Below, piece after piece: positions 57,431 through 64,000 of a stretch of DNA of 64,000 bases. Origin of the DNA: Bradyrhizobium sp. CCGB01 (GTDB lineage: Bacteria > Pseudomonadota > Alphaproteobacteria > Rhizobiales > Xanthobacteraceae); NCBI RefSeq assembly GCF_024199795.1, contig NZ_JANADK010000001.1, positions 3,038,001-3,102,000 of the forward strand. Reading direction: 5' to 3'. Within the stretch, counting starts at the first letter, position 1. Each line of letters opens with the position of its first letter. Made by a program: the position numbers and the translations under genes. The notes beneath the pieces were generated by a model, which worked only from the letters and a program-made list of their open reading frames with translations, searched no databases and was not told where the DNA came from.

Positions 57431-58504
57431 TCAGCCGACGATCTTCTCGATCGCGGCCTGATCCAGCCCGAACTTCTTCCCGGCCTCGAGAATCTCCTGC
57501 CAGGTGGTCGGATCGACAGGAATGCCTTCGGCGAGGCGCTTCTTCTTGGTCTCGCGCTCGGGCTCGCCGGCGATCTTCACCTTCTCCACGCCGGGGCCGG
57601 GAGGCGAGCCGGTGTGCCAGGCGACGAAGCTCTCGACTTCGCTCGCGAGGTTCTCGCCGGTGCCGAGCTTGTTCGGATCGATGACGATCGAGAGCATGCC
57701 GTTGAGCACGTTGTACTTGCCGTCGGACGGCCCCTTGACCACCTGCCCGCCCGAGAGCGCGCCGCCGAGGATTTCGCACACCAGCGCGAGCCCCGAACCC
57801 TTGTGCTCGCCGAACGGCAGGATGGCGCCGTGCGGCGGGATCACGGTGTAGCGCGGATTGACGGTGGGCTTGCCTTCGTTGTCGATGATGGTGCCGGGCT
57901 CGAGTTCGACGCCCTTGTTGTGGGCGACGCGGGTCTTGCCCTGCGCGATCCTGCTGGTGGCGAAGTCGAGCACGATGGGATCCTTGCCCCTGCGCGGGAT
58001 GCCGACGCAGAACGGGTTGGTGCCGTGGCGCGCATCGCTGCCGCCCCAGGGCGCAACGATCGGGCGCGAGATCACGTTGACGAAGTGGATCGAGACCAGC
58101 CCGTGGTCGATGCACTGCTCGGCCCAGTGGCCGATGCGGCCGATATGGTGCGAGTTGGAAAGGCCGACGAGGCACACGCCGTTGCGCTTGGCGCGCTCTG
58201 CCGCCAGTTCCATCGCTTCATGGCCGATCACCTGGCCGTAGCCGGTGACGCCGTCGAGGGTGAGAAGCGGGCCGGTGTCGAGCACGATCTTGACGTGCGC
58301 GTTCACGGCGAGGCCGCCATTGGTGACGCTCTGGACATAGCGCGGGATCATGCCGACGCCGTGGGAGTCATGCCCCTTGAGATTGGCCTCGACGAGATTG
58401 GTGGAGACGAGTTCGGCTTCGCGGTCCGAGGAGCCGCCCGCCTTGACGATGGCGCGGATGGCGTTGGTGAGCGGCTCTGCCTTGATGGTACGATAGTCGG
58501 CCAT
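57431..58504 (-). CDS. malate/L-lactate (LDH2) family dehydrogenase
   Basis: Oxidoreductase of 357 residues in the LDH2 family, which includes ureidoglycolate dehydrogenase (AllD), sulfolactate dehydrogenase and related enzymes. Signatures are NLKGHDSHGVGMIPRYV near the N-terminus with the catalytic His region, LSNSHHIGRIGHWAEQC and GTNPFCVGIP, then the C-terminal HKGSGLALVCEILGGALSG. The start at ATG 58504 (MADYRTIKAEPL) fits the family. It is downstream of a D-2-hydroxyacid dehydrogenase gene at 11 bases, so one transcript is likely. The substrate is a 2-hydroxy acid, possibly ureidoglycolate given the neighbours. Confidence 0.9.
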   Translation of the reverse strand: MADYRTIKAEPLTNAIRAIVKAGGSSDREAELVSTNLVEANLKGHDSHGVGMIPRYVQSVTNGGLAVNAHVKIVLDTGPLLTLDGVTGYGQVIGHEAMELAAERAKRNGVCLVGLSNSHHIGRIGHWAEQCIDHGLVSIHFVNVISRPIVAPWGGSDARHGTNPFCVGIPRRGKDPIVLDFATSRIAQGKTRVAHNKGVELEPGTIIDNEGKPTVNPRYTVIPPHGAILPFGEHKGSGLALVCEILGGALSGGQVVKGPSDGKYNVLNGMLSIVIDPNKLGTGENLASEVESFVAWHTGSPPGPGVEKVKIAGEPERETKKKRLAEGIPVDPTTWQEILEAGKKFGLDQAAIEKIVG

Positions 58505-58515
58505 TGGTGTTGCTC

Positions 58516-59427
58516 TTATCCTTTCACGATCCGGCGGCAGTGGACCCACGCCGCTTCAATCAGGTTCTCGCTGGCCTCCGGCGTACGGAATGCCGAATGC
58601 GCCGACAGCGTCACGTTCGGAATCTTCGTCAGCGGATGATCCGCCGGCAGCGGCTCGATGTTGAAGACGTCGAGGCCGGCATGGCGGATGTGGCCCGACT
58701 TCAGCGCATCGATCATCGCCTGCTCGTCGACAACCGCGGCGCGCGCGGTGTTGATCAGGATGACACCCGGTTTCATCGCAAAAATCTTCTCGCGCGTGAT
58801 CATGCCCCGCGTCTCGTCATTGAGCAGCAGGTGCAGCGACACGACGTCGCTTCTCGCCAGCAACGTGTCGAGATCGGTGAACTCGACGCCGGGGTGAGTC
58901 TTCGGCGAGCGGTTCCAGGCAATCACCTTCATGCCTGAGCCAATTGCAATGCGAGCGACTTCCGCGGCGATGCCGCCGAAGCCGATCAGGCCGAGCGTCT
59001 TGCCCGTGAGCTGCATGCCGTCCTCGCGCAGCCAGCTGCCGGCGCGCATCTCGCGGTCCATCATGGCGATGACGCGGGCCGAGGCCCACATCAACGCGAT
59101 CGCGGATTCAGCGACGGCGGTGTCGCCATAACCCTTGATCAGATGCACGGAGATGCCGAGCTCGGCCAGCTCTTCCGGATTCATGTAGCTGCGCGCGCCC
59201 GTGCCGAGGAACACCACATGCTTGAGGCCGGTGCACTTCTTCGCGACCTCGGTCGGCAGTGCCGTGTGGTCGACGATCGCGATCTCGGCGCCGTCGAGGA
59301 TCTCAGGATATTGCTCGGGCTTGATATCGGGATCCCGGTGGATCCGCACCTTGGGATCATCAGGCTTTTCCAGCCGCTCCATGATCACGGCGAGGGCTTC
59401 GTTGGCGTCGACGAAAACTCCGCGCAT
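58516..59427 (-). CDS. D-isomer specific 2-hydroxyacid dehydrogenase
   Basis: NAD(P)-dependent enzyme of 303 residues. The dinucleotide loop is TLGLIGFGGIAAEVARIAIG, then INTARAAVVDEQAM with the substrate-binding Arg, DVFNIEPLP with the catalytic Glu, and TLSAHSAFRTPEA with the catalytic His. All three catalytic residues are therefore present. Relatives reduce or oxidise glyoxylate, hydroxypyruvate or phosphoglycerate. Gaps of 11 and 12 bases link it to the LDH2 and M20 genes on either side. Confidence 0.91.
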   Translation of the reverse strand: MRGVFVDANEALAVIMERLEKPDDPKVRIHRDPDIKPEQYPEILDGAEIAIVDHTALPTEVAKKCTGLKHVVFLGTGARSYMNPEELAELGISVHLIKGYGDTAVAESAIALMWASARVIAMMDREMRAGSWLREDGMQLTGKTLGLIGFGGIAAEVARIAIGSGMKVIAWNRSPKTHPGVEFTDLDTLLARSDVVSLHLLLNDETRGMITREKIFAMKPGVILINTARAAVVDEQAMIDALKSGHIRHAGLDVFNIEPLPADHPLTKIPNVTLSAHSAFRTPEASENLIEAAWVHCRRIVKG

Positions 59428-59439
59428 GGTTCTCTCCGG

Positions 59440-60690
59440 TCAGGATGCGACGCCGGCGATCGCCAGCACGGTATGCATCAGCACGTTGGTGCCCGCCGCG
59501 CAGTCGGGCTGCGTGGCATCCTCCAGCTCGTTGTGGCTGATGCCGTCCTTGCACGGCACGAACACCATCGCCGCCGGCATGATTGTGTTGAGGTTGCAGG
59601 CGTCGTGTCCGGCGCCGGAGGTGATGCGGCGAGAGGAATAGCCAAGCGTCTTGGCCGCGTTCTCAACGGCTGCAATGAGCTTGGGATCGAAATGCGTCGG
59701 CGGCTTGCGCCAGACGAGGTCGATCTTCACGTCGACCTTGCGGCGCGTGGCGATCTCGGCAATGGCGGCGCGCAGATCGCGATCGAGCGCGTCCATGATG
59801 GCGCCGTCCGCGCTACGGCAATCCATAGTGAAGGCGATCTCGCCGGGAATGACGTTGCGGGAGGGATTGGCGATCACGGCCTCGCCGATGGTGCCGACCG
59901 CCTTCGGCCCGTGCTTCTTCGCAATGGCCTCCATCGCCAGCACGATTTCCGAGAGCGTCGCGAGGGCATCGCGCCGCAGCGGCATCGGCGTCGATCCCGC
60001 ATGGCTCTCGAAGCCGGAAATCTTGCCGTCGTACCAGAGCACGCCCTGGCCGGAATCGACCACGCCGATGGTCTTACCTTCGGCTTCGAGAATTGGGCCC
60101 TGCTCGATGTGCAGCTCGACGAAGCAGCCAAGCTTCTGAAAGCCGACCGGCTTGTCGCCGCGATAGCCGATGCTGTCCAATGCCTGGCCGACGGACGTGC
60201 CCTCGACGTCCTTGCGCGAAAGGATGTCGTCGGTGGTGAAATCGCCGACGTAGGCGGCGGAGGCCATCATCGCCGGCGCGAAACGCGAACCTTCCTCGTT
60301 GGTCCAGTTGACGACGCAGATCGGCGCGTCCGTCTCGATGCCGGCGTCGTTCAGCGTGCGGATCACTTCGAGCGCGCCGAGCGTGCCCAGAATGCCGTCA
60401 TACTTGCCGCCGGTCGGCTGGGTGTCGAGATGCGAGCCGATGCCGACGGGGAGCTTCGACATGTCGCGGCCCTTGCGCAGGCCGAACTGTGAGCCGAGCG
60501 CATCGGTGTGCACCTCGAGGCCGGCATCCTCGCACGCCTTGCGGAACCAGTCGCGCACCTGCTTGTCTTCGCTGCTGAGCGTCAGCCGCCGCACGCCGCC
60601 CTTGGCTGTCCCGCCGAACTGCGCGGTCTCGTGGATGGAGCCCCAGAGGCGGGCGGAATCGATTTGCAGGTTCGTGGCGGCTCGGCTCAT
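59440..60690 (-). CDS. M20 family amidohydrolase (allantoate/N-carbamoyl amino acid type)
   Basis: Zinc-dependent hydrolase of 416 residues from ATG 60690. Metal ligands are seen in [20 protein letters not shown] (His87, Asp98), [13 protein letters not shown] (Glu in the 132-133 pair) and later [10 protein letters not shown] and [10 protein letters not shown], with a final GISHNELE. The set is typical of the HyuC/AllC/beta-ureidopropionase group, which cleaves ureido groups from allantoate or N-carbamoyl amino acids. The exact substrate cannot be told apart by sequence here. It follows lysR by 32 bases. Confidence 0.9.
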   Translation of the reverse strand: MSRAATNLQIDSARLWGSIHETAQFGGTAKGGVRRLTLSSEDKQVRDWFRKACEDAGLEVHTDALGSQFGLRKGRDMSKLPVGIGSHLDTQPTGGKYDGILGTLGALEVIRTLNDAGIETDAPICVVNWTNEEGSRFAPAMMASAAYVGDFTTDDILSRKDVEGTSVGQALDSIGYRGDKPVGFQKLGCFVELHIEQGPILEAEGKTIGVVDSGQGVLWYDGKISGFESHAGSTPMPLRRDALATLSEIVLAMEAIAKKHGPKAVGTIGEAVIANPSRNVIPGEIAFTMDCRSADGAIMDALDRDLRAAIAEIATRRKVDVKIDLVWRKPPTHFDPKLIAAVENAAKTLGYSSRRITSGAGHDACNLNTIMPAAMVFVPCKDGISHNELEDATQPDCAAGTNVLMHTVLAIAGVAS

Positions 60691-60722
60691 GCGGTCGTTC
60701 TCTCTTTTGTCCGGCGCCTTTT

Positions 60723-61640
60723 TCAATGACGCGCCGGCGCGGCCTCGTCAACCGCGAGGCTGCTCTGCGCAATCTGCCTTGCAAGCTCGGCGACGCGCTC
60801 GATCGCCACGACATCTGGCGAGGCGAGCCAGCTTGCAGTGAAGGTGAGGGGGGCGATCGCGAGGTCGGTGTCGAGCAATTGCAGTCGCCCGTCGGCAAGT
60901 TCGTTCTCGACGATGGCGTCGGGGATCACGGCGATGCCGAGCCCCTCGACCGCCATGTGGATGACGGTCGCAAGCGATGCGGACGCATGCAGCCGGATCG
61001 GCGGCAGCTCCGGCCGGTCAAACACCTCGCGCACGACCTCGTAAGGCTTGGTCTTGCGCGGGAAGGTGATGATCGGAAACCGCGCGAGCTCCGCCGGCGT
61101 CACCGGGCCCTTGCCGAGCCCGAGCGAGGGGCTTGCGAGAAAGCCGATCGGATAATCCGCGAGGACGCGATTGTGCACGCCCGAGGCCGACAGCGGTCCC
61201 ACCACGAAGGCAAGCTCGATCTCCTGCGCGAGCAGGCGCGCGGTGAGGTTCGGTGTGATGTCGACCTCGATCTCCAGCGACAGGTTCGGATAGACCTCGT
61301 TCATGCTCTTCACCAGCCGTGGCAGCCAGGTGTGCACGATGGTTTCTGCGACGCCGAGACGCATCACGCCGCGCATGGCGGAGCGGTCGCCGATCTCCGC
61401 CATCATCGCAGCGCGCAGGCCGATCAGCTTCTCGGCATAGACCATCATCTGCCGGCCGCTCGGCGTCGGCGAAGCGACGCGATGATCCCGGTTCAGGAGC
61501 TTCACGCCCATCTCGCGCTCGAGCTGGGCGATGCGCTGGGAGATCGCCGGCTGGGTGGTGTTGAGCCGTGCTGCGGCGCCGCGAAAGCTGCCAAGCTTCA
61601 CAACCCAAAGGAAGGTTTCGATCGACCTGAAGTCCAGCAT
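60723..61640 (-). CDS. LysR family transcriptional regulator
   Basis: Regulator of 305 residues. The HTH is at the N-terminus ([51 protein letters not shown]). The effector domain follows, with [23 protein letters not shown] and [18 protein letters not shown]. It heads the M20/2-hydroxyacid dehydrogenase/LDH2 run and is divergent from the DUF1445 gene. The palindrome at 61658-61680 lies 18 bases before its start and is probably its binding site. The likely effector is an intermediate of the pathway. Confidence 0.93.
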   Translation of the reverse strand: MLDFRSIETFLWVVKLGSFRGAAARLNTTQPAISQRIAQLEREMGVKLLNRDHRVASPTPSGRQMMVYAEKLIGLRAAMMAEIGDRSAMRGVMRLGVAETIVHTWLPRLVKSMNEVYPNLSLEIEVDITPNLTARLLAQEIELAFVVGPLSASGVHNRVLADYPIGFLASPSLGLGKGPVTPAELARFPIITFPRKTKPYEVVREVFDRPELPPIRLHASASLATVIHMAVEGLGIAVIPDAIVENELADGRLQLLDTDLAIAPLTFTASWLASPDVVAIERVAELARQIAQSSLAVDEAAPARH

Positions 61641-61657
61641 TGGAAGGGACTTTCCCG

Positions 61658-61680
61658 ATCGATAAAACAGGTTTATCGAT
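61658..61680. promoter_or_regulatory. LysR operator palindrome
   Basis: ATCGATAAA at 61658-61666 and TTTATCGAT at 61672-61680 form a perfect 9-bp inverted repeat with a 5-base spacer (ACAGG). The AT-rich dyad fits the T-N11-A pattern of LysR-type sites and lies in the divergent promoter of lysR and the DUF1445 gene. A partial copy ATCGAT follows at 61681. Confidence 0.75.
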
Positions 61681-61760
61681 ATCGATTAGAAAGGACGATT
61701 AGACTTTATAGTATGCTTGATGTTGGCTGTGCTTGTCGAGTTCATAGGCAGGTCGATCAA

Positions 61761-62576
61761 ATGACTATTTTGGTGGCAGCGCAGCAAACCGAGACGTCCG
61801 ACACCCTCCCGAGCCGTCAGGCACGGCTCGCCTATCGCGCCGGTCAGGTCGGATCCACCGCCGGCGTCGCTCCCGGCTTCGTCCAGGGCAATCTGGCTAT
61901 CCTGCCGGCCGAATATGCCAGTGCCTTTCACCGCTTCTGCCAGCTCAATCCGAAGCCGTGCCCGATCATCGGCATGTCCGATGTCGGCAGCCCGTACATC
62001 CCTGCACTCGGCGCTGATCTCGACATCCGCACCGACGTGCCGCGCTACCGCGTCTGGCGCGACGGCGAGGTGGTCGACGAGCCGACCGACGTGACCGGGC
62101 ATTGGCGCGACGATCTCGTCACCTTCGTGCTCGGCTGCTCGTTCTCGTTCGAGGAGGCGTTGCTCGACGAGGGCATGCCGATCCGTCACATCGAGCAGAA
62201 CGTACGCGTGCCGATGTACCGCACCAACATCGCCTGCGGCGAGGCCGGTCCGTTCGCCGGTCCCATGGTGGTGTCGATGCGCCCGTTCAAGCCGGCGGAT
62301 GCAATTCGCGCGGTGCAGATCACCTCGCGTTATCCCGCCGTGCACGGTGCACCCGTGCATCTCGGCCATCCGCACCTGATCGGCATCAAGGATCTCGCCA
62401 AGCCGGACTACGGCGATCCCGTGCCCGTCGCCGATGACGAGATCCCCGTGTTCTGGGCCTGCGGCGTGACGCCGCAATCGGTGATCAACGCCGCCAGGCT
62501 GCCGTTCGCGATCACGCATTCGCCCGGCCTGATGCTGGTGACGGATCTGAAGAACAGAACCATGGCCGTGATTTAG
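61761..62576 (+). CDS. DUF1445 family protein (putative hydro-lyase / D-glutamate cyclase-like)
   Basis: Protein of 271 residues, the usual length of the family. Recognised segments are [37 protein letters not shown] near the start, [43 protein letters not shown] and [11 protein letters not shown] near the end. A DUF1445 domain in a human mitochondrial protein acts as D-glutamate cyclase; bacterial members are annotated as putative hydro-lyases. The start ATG 61761 gives [13 protein letters not shown]; the frame is open further upstream but without family sequence. Divergent from lysR and upstream of the binding-protein gene. Confidence 0.87.
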   Translation: MTILVAAQQTETSDTLPSRQARLAYRAGQVGSTAGVAPGFVQGNLAILPAEYASAFHRFCQLNPKPCPIIGMSDVGSPYIPALGADLDIRTDVPRYRVWRDGEVVDEPTDVTGHWRDDLVTFVLGCSFSFEEALLDEGMPIRHIEQNVRVPMYRTNIACGEAGPFAGPMVVSMRPFKPADAIRAVQITSRYPAVHGAPVHLGHPHLIGIKDLAKPDYGDPVPVADDEIPVFWACGVTPQSVINAARLPFAITHSPGLMLVTDLKNRTMAVI

Positions 62577-62665
62577 TAGGCAGCGTTTGCTGCTTCTTCG
62601 GGCTTTACCGCATCCATCAATCGCTTCATTCGATCAGCCGAAATTCAGTAACAGGGGACTTTGCC

Positions 62666-63910
62666 ATGACGATCTCTCGCCGCGATGTGCTGCTTGGAGC
62701 CACCGCCGCTGCCGCGCTGGTGCCGCTCGCTGCACGCGCCCAGACCTCGGAAGTCGTGATCGGCGTCATCTATCCGTTCTCCGGCGGCAGCGCGCAGCAG
62801 GGCGTCGACGCGCAGAAGGCCTATGAGACCGCGCTCGAGGTCATCAACAAGGACACCGATTTCGACCTGCCGCTGGCGAAGGGCGAGGGCCTGCCCGGCC
62901 TCGGCGGCGCCAAGGTGCGTCTCGTGTTCGCCGACCACCAGGCCGATCCGCAGAAGGGCCGCGCCGAAGCCGAGCGCCTGATCACGCAGGAGAAGGTCTC
63001 CGCCATCATCGGCACCTACCAGAGCGCGGTCGCCGTCACCGTCAGCCAGATCTGCGAACGCTACCAGATCCCGTTCGTCTCGGCGGACAACTCCTCGCCG
63101 AGCCTGCATCGCCGCGGCCTCAAATATTACTTCCGCGCTTCTCCACATGACGAAATGTACTCGGCCGCGATGTTCGACTTCTTCGACGCCATGAAGAAGA
63201 AGGGCACCAAGATCGAGACGCTGTCGCTGTTTCACGAGGACACCATCTTCGGCACCGATTCCGGCAACGCCCAGGCCAAGATCGCCGGCGAGCGCGGCTA
63301 CAAGATCGTCACCGACATCAAGTACCGCGCCAACTCGCCCTCGCTCTCGGCCGAAGTGCAGCAGCTCAAGACCGCGAATGCCGACGTGCTGATGCCCTCG
63401 AGCTACACCACGGACGGCATCCTCCTGGTCAAGACCATGGCCGAGCTCGGCTACAAGCCGAACGCGATCGTGGCGCAGGATGCCGGCTTCTCGGAGAAGG
63501 CGCTCTACGATGCCGTCGGCGACAAGCTCGAAGGCGTGATCTCGCGCGGCACCTTCTCGCTCGATCTCGCGCAGAAGCGCCCCATGGTCGGCAAGATCAA
63601 CGAGATGTTCAAGGCGCGGTCGGGCAAGGACTTCAACGACCTCACCTCGCGCCAGTTCATGGGCCTGATCATCCTGGCCGACGCCATCAACCGCGCCAAG
63701 TCGGCCGACGGCGAGAAGATCCGCGATGCACTGGCTGCGACCGACATTCCGGGCGAGCAGACCATCATGCCCTGGAAGCGCGTCAAGTTCGACGAGGCCG
63801 GCCAGAACAACGATGCCGACCCAGTGCTGCTGCAATATATCGGCGGCAAGTTCGTCACCATCTTCCCGCCGCAGGCCGCGATCGCCGAAGCGACCTGGCC
63901 GATGAAGTAA
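62666..63910 (+). CDS. branched-chain amino acid-type ABC transporter binding protein, Tat-exported
   Basis: Periplasmic binding protein of 414 residues of the Leu/Ile/Val (family 6) type. The signal is twin-arginine: SRRDVLLGATAAAALVPLA, cleaved near AARAQ. The mature part has VVIGVIYPFSGGSAQQGVDAQKAYETALE, the hinge region VSAIIGTYQSAVAVTVSQICERYQIPF, then FRASPHDEMYSAAMFDFFD and DVLMPSSYTTDGILLVKTMAELGY. AGGGGA precedes ATG 62666. Permease and ATPase genes probably lie beyond the right edge. It may serve the ureide or amino acid pathway encoded to the left. Confidence 0.92.
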   Translation: MTISRRDVLLGATAAAALVPLAARAQTSEVVIGVIYPFSGGSAQQGVDAQKAYETALEVINKDTDFDLPLAKGEGLPGLGGAKVRLVFADHQADPQKGRAEAERLITQEKVSAIIGTYQSAVAVTVSQICERYQIPFVSADNSSPSLHRRGLKYYFRASPHDEMYSAAMFDFFDAMKKKGTKIETLSLFHEDTIFGTDSGNAQAKIAGERGYKIVTDIKYRANSPSLSAEVQQLKTANADVLMPSSYTTDGILLVKTMAELGYKPNAIVAQDAGFSEKALYDAVGDKLEGVISRGTFSLDLAQKRPMVGKINEMFKARSGKDFNDLTSRQFMGLIILADAINRAKSADGEKIRDALAATDIPGEQTIMPWKRVKFDEAGQNNDADPVLLQYIGGKFVTIFPPQAAIAEATWPMK

Positions 63911-63956
63911 GCGCTGCGGGGGCAGCAGAGCAAATCGAGATCGTCGCACGAGCCTC

Positions 63957-64000
63957 GTCATTGCGAGGAGCGAAGCGACGAAGCAATCCAGAACGTCTCC
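63957..64000. repeat. intergenic repeat, GTCATTGCGAGG family (copy 3, cut by window edge)
   Basis: Starts GTCATTGCGAGGAGCGAAGCG and continues to CAATCCAGAACGTCTCC at the end of the window. It matches the left half of the repeats at 26733-26846 and 54330-54408; the right half is outside the window. Confidence 0.82.

Noticed and set aside
60726..62576. Apparent 616-residue protein on plus
   Set aside because: The first part is antisense to lysR; DUF1445 homology begins near ATG 61761.
26733..64000. Possible CRISPR array from repeated GTCATTGCGAG sequences
   Set aside because: Copies are about 9 to 28 kb apart, palindromic and without regular spacers; no cas gene is present.
1..64000. Genomic island, prophage or insertion sequence
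   Set aside because: No integrase, transposase, phage gene or intact tRNA was found, and base composition looks even across the window apart from short promoter regions.

Overview
The window is high-GC alphaproteobacterial chromosome, most likely from Bradyrhizobium or a close relative in the Nitrobacteraceae. The grounds are the GC-rich codon usage, several families of palindromic intergenic repeats typical of that group, and the gene content: a CYP102-type fused P450, PHA storage genes, a phenylacetyl-CoA epoxidase operon and many ABC transporters. The species assignment is an inference. I found no rRNA gene, intact tRNA gene, CRISPR array, transposase or phage gene. The DNA is densely coding and no gene-free stretch exceeds about 300 bases; the longest, 14105-14399, is the divergent promoter region between a solute-binding protein gene and a DUF6489 gene.

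Layout. (1) 1-14.1 kb: the end of an unidentified gene, then a twelve-gene run on the minus strand. It holds two complete peptide-type ABC importers, each with a binding protein, two permeases and two ATPases, on either side of a gamma-glutamyltransferase and a DUF1028 protein. This looks like a system for importing and splitting gamma-glutamyl peptides or related small peptides. (2) 14.4-22.2 kb, plus strand: DUF6489 protein, an alpha/beta hydrolase, a wax ester synthase/DGAT, an epoxide hydrolase and a self-sufficient CYP102-like P450-reductase, then a spermidine-synthase-like protein. The theme is neutral lipid and fatty-acid oxidation. (3) 22.2-28.2 kb: a SnoaL-like secreted protein, an alpha/beta hydrolase, a translationally coupled PhaE-like/PhaC/GNAT operon, a phasin with a PhaR-like box and a clear terminator, and a DUF445 membrane protein. 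The theme is PHA storage.

(4) 28.3-38.0 kb: a second copy of the GWSLGG hydrolase, then paaX, paaABCDE, paaI and paaK for aerobic phenylacetate activation and ring epoxidation, followed by an MDR oxidoreductase and a YeeE/YedE sulfur-compound transporter. An intergenic repeat lies inside the paa operon. (5) 38.0-46.7 kb: a DMT exporter with a divergent MocR regulator, a hydrolase-OsmC fusion, a molybdopterin oxidoreductase, an MHS-type transporter, a P450 with its own small ferredoxin, a divergent TetR regulator, and an Asp/Glu racemase-like protein.

(6) 46.7-52.8 kb: a polar amino acid importer split over both strands (aapJ with an aminotransferase and an RpiR regulator on minus, aapQ and aapM on plus, no ATPase gene nearby), then a small secreted His/Met-rich protein behind a structured leader. 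(7) 52.9-57.3 kb: an amidase, an SDR-fold protein that lacks two catalytic residues, a divergent tartrate dehydrogenase (ttuC), and a SUFU-domain protein. (8) 57.4-64 kb: a LysR-headed minus-strand operon (M20 amidohydrolase, D-2-hydroxyacid dehydrogenase, LDH2-type dehydrogenase), with a divergent DUF1445 protein and a Tat-exported branched-chain-type binding protein. This set resembles a ureide or N-carbamoyl amino acid pathway.

Overall this is a metabolic region rich in uptake and catabolism of amino acids, peptides and aromatic acids, with two storage-lipid modules. Regulation seems local: most catabolic units have a neighbouring regulator and a recognisable inverted repeat in the shared promoter gap.
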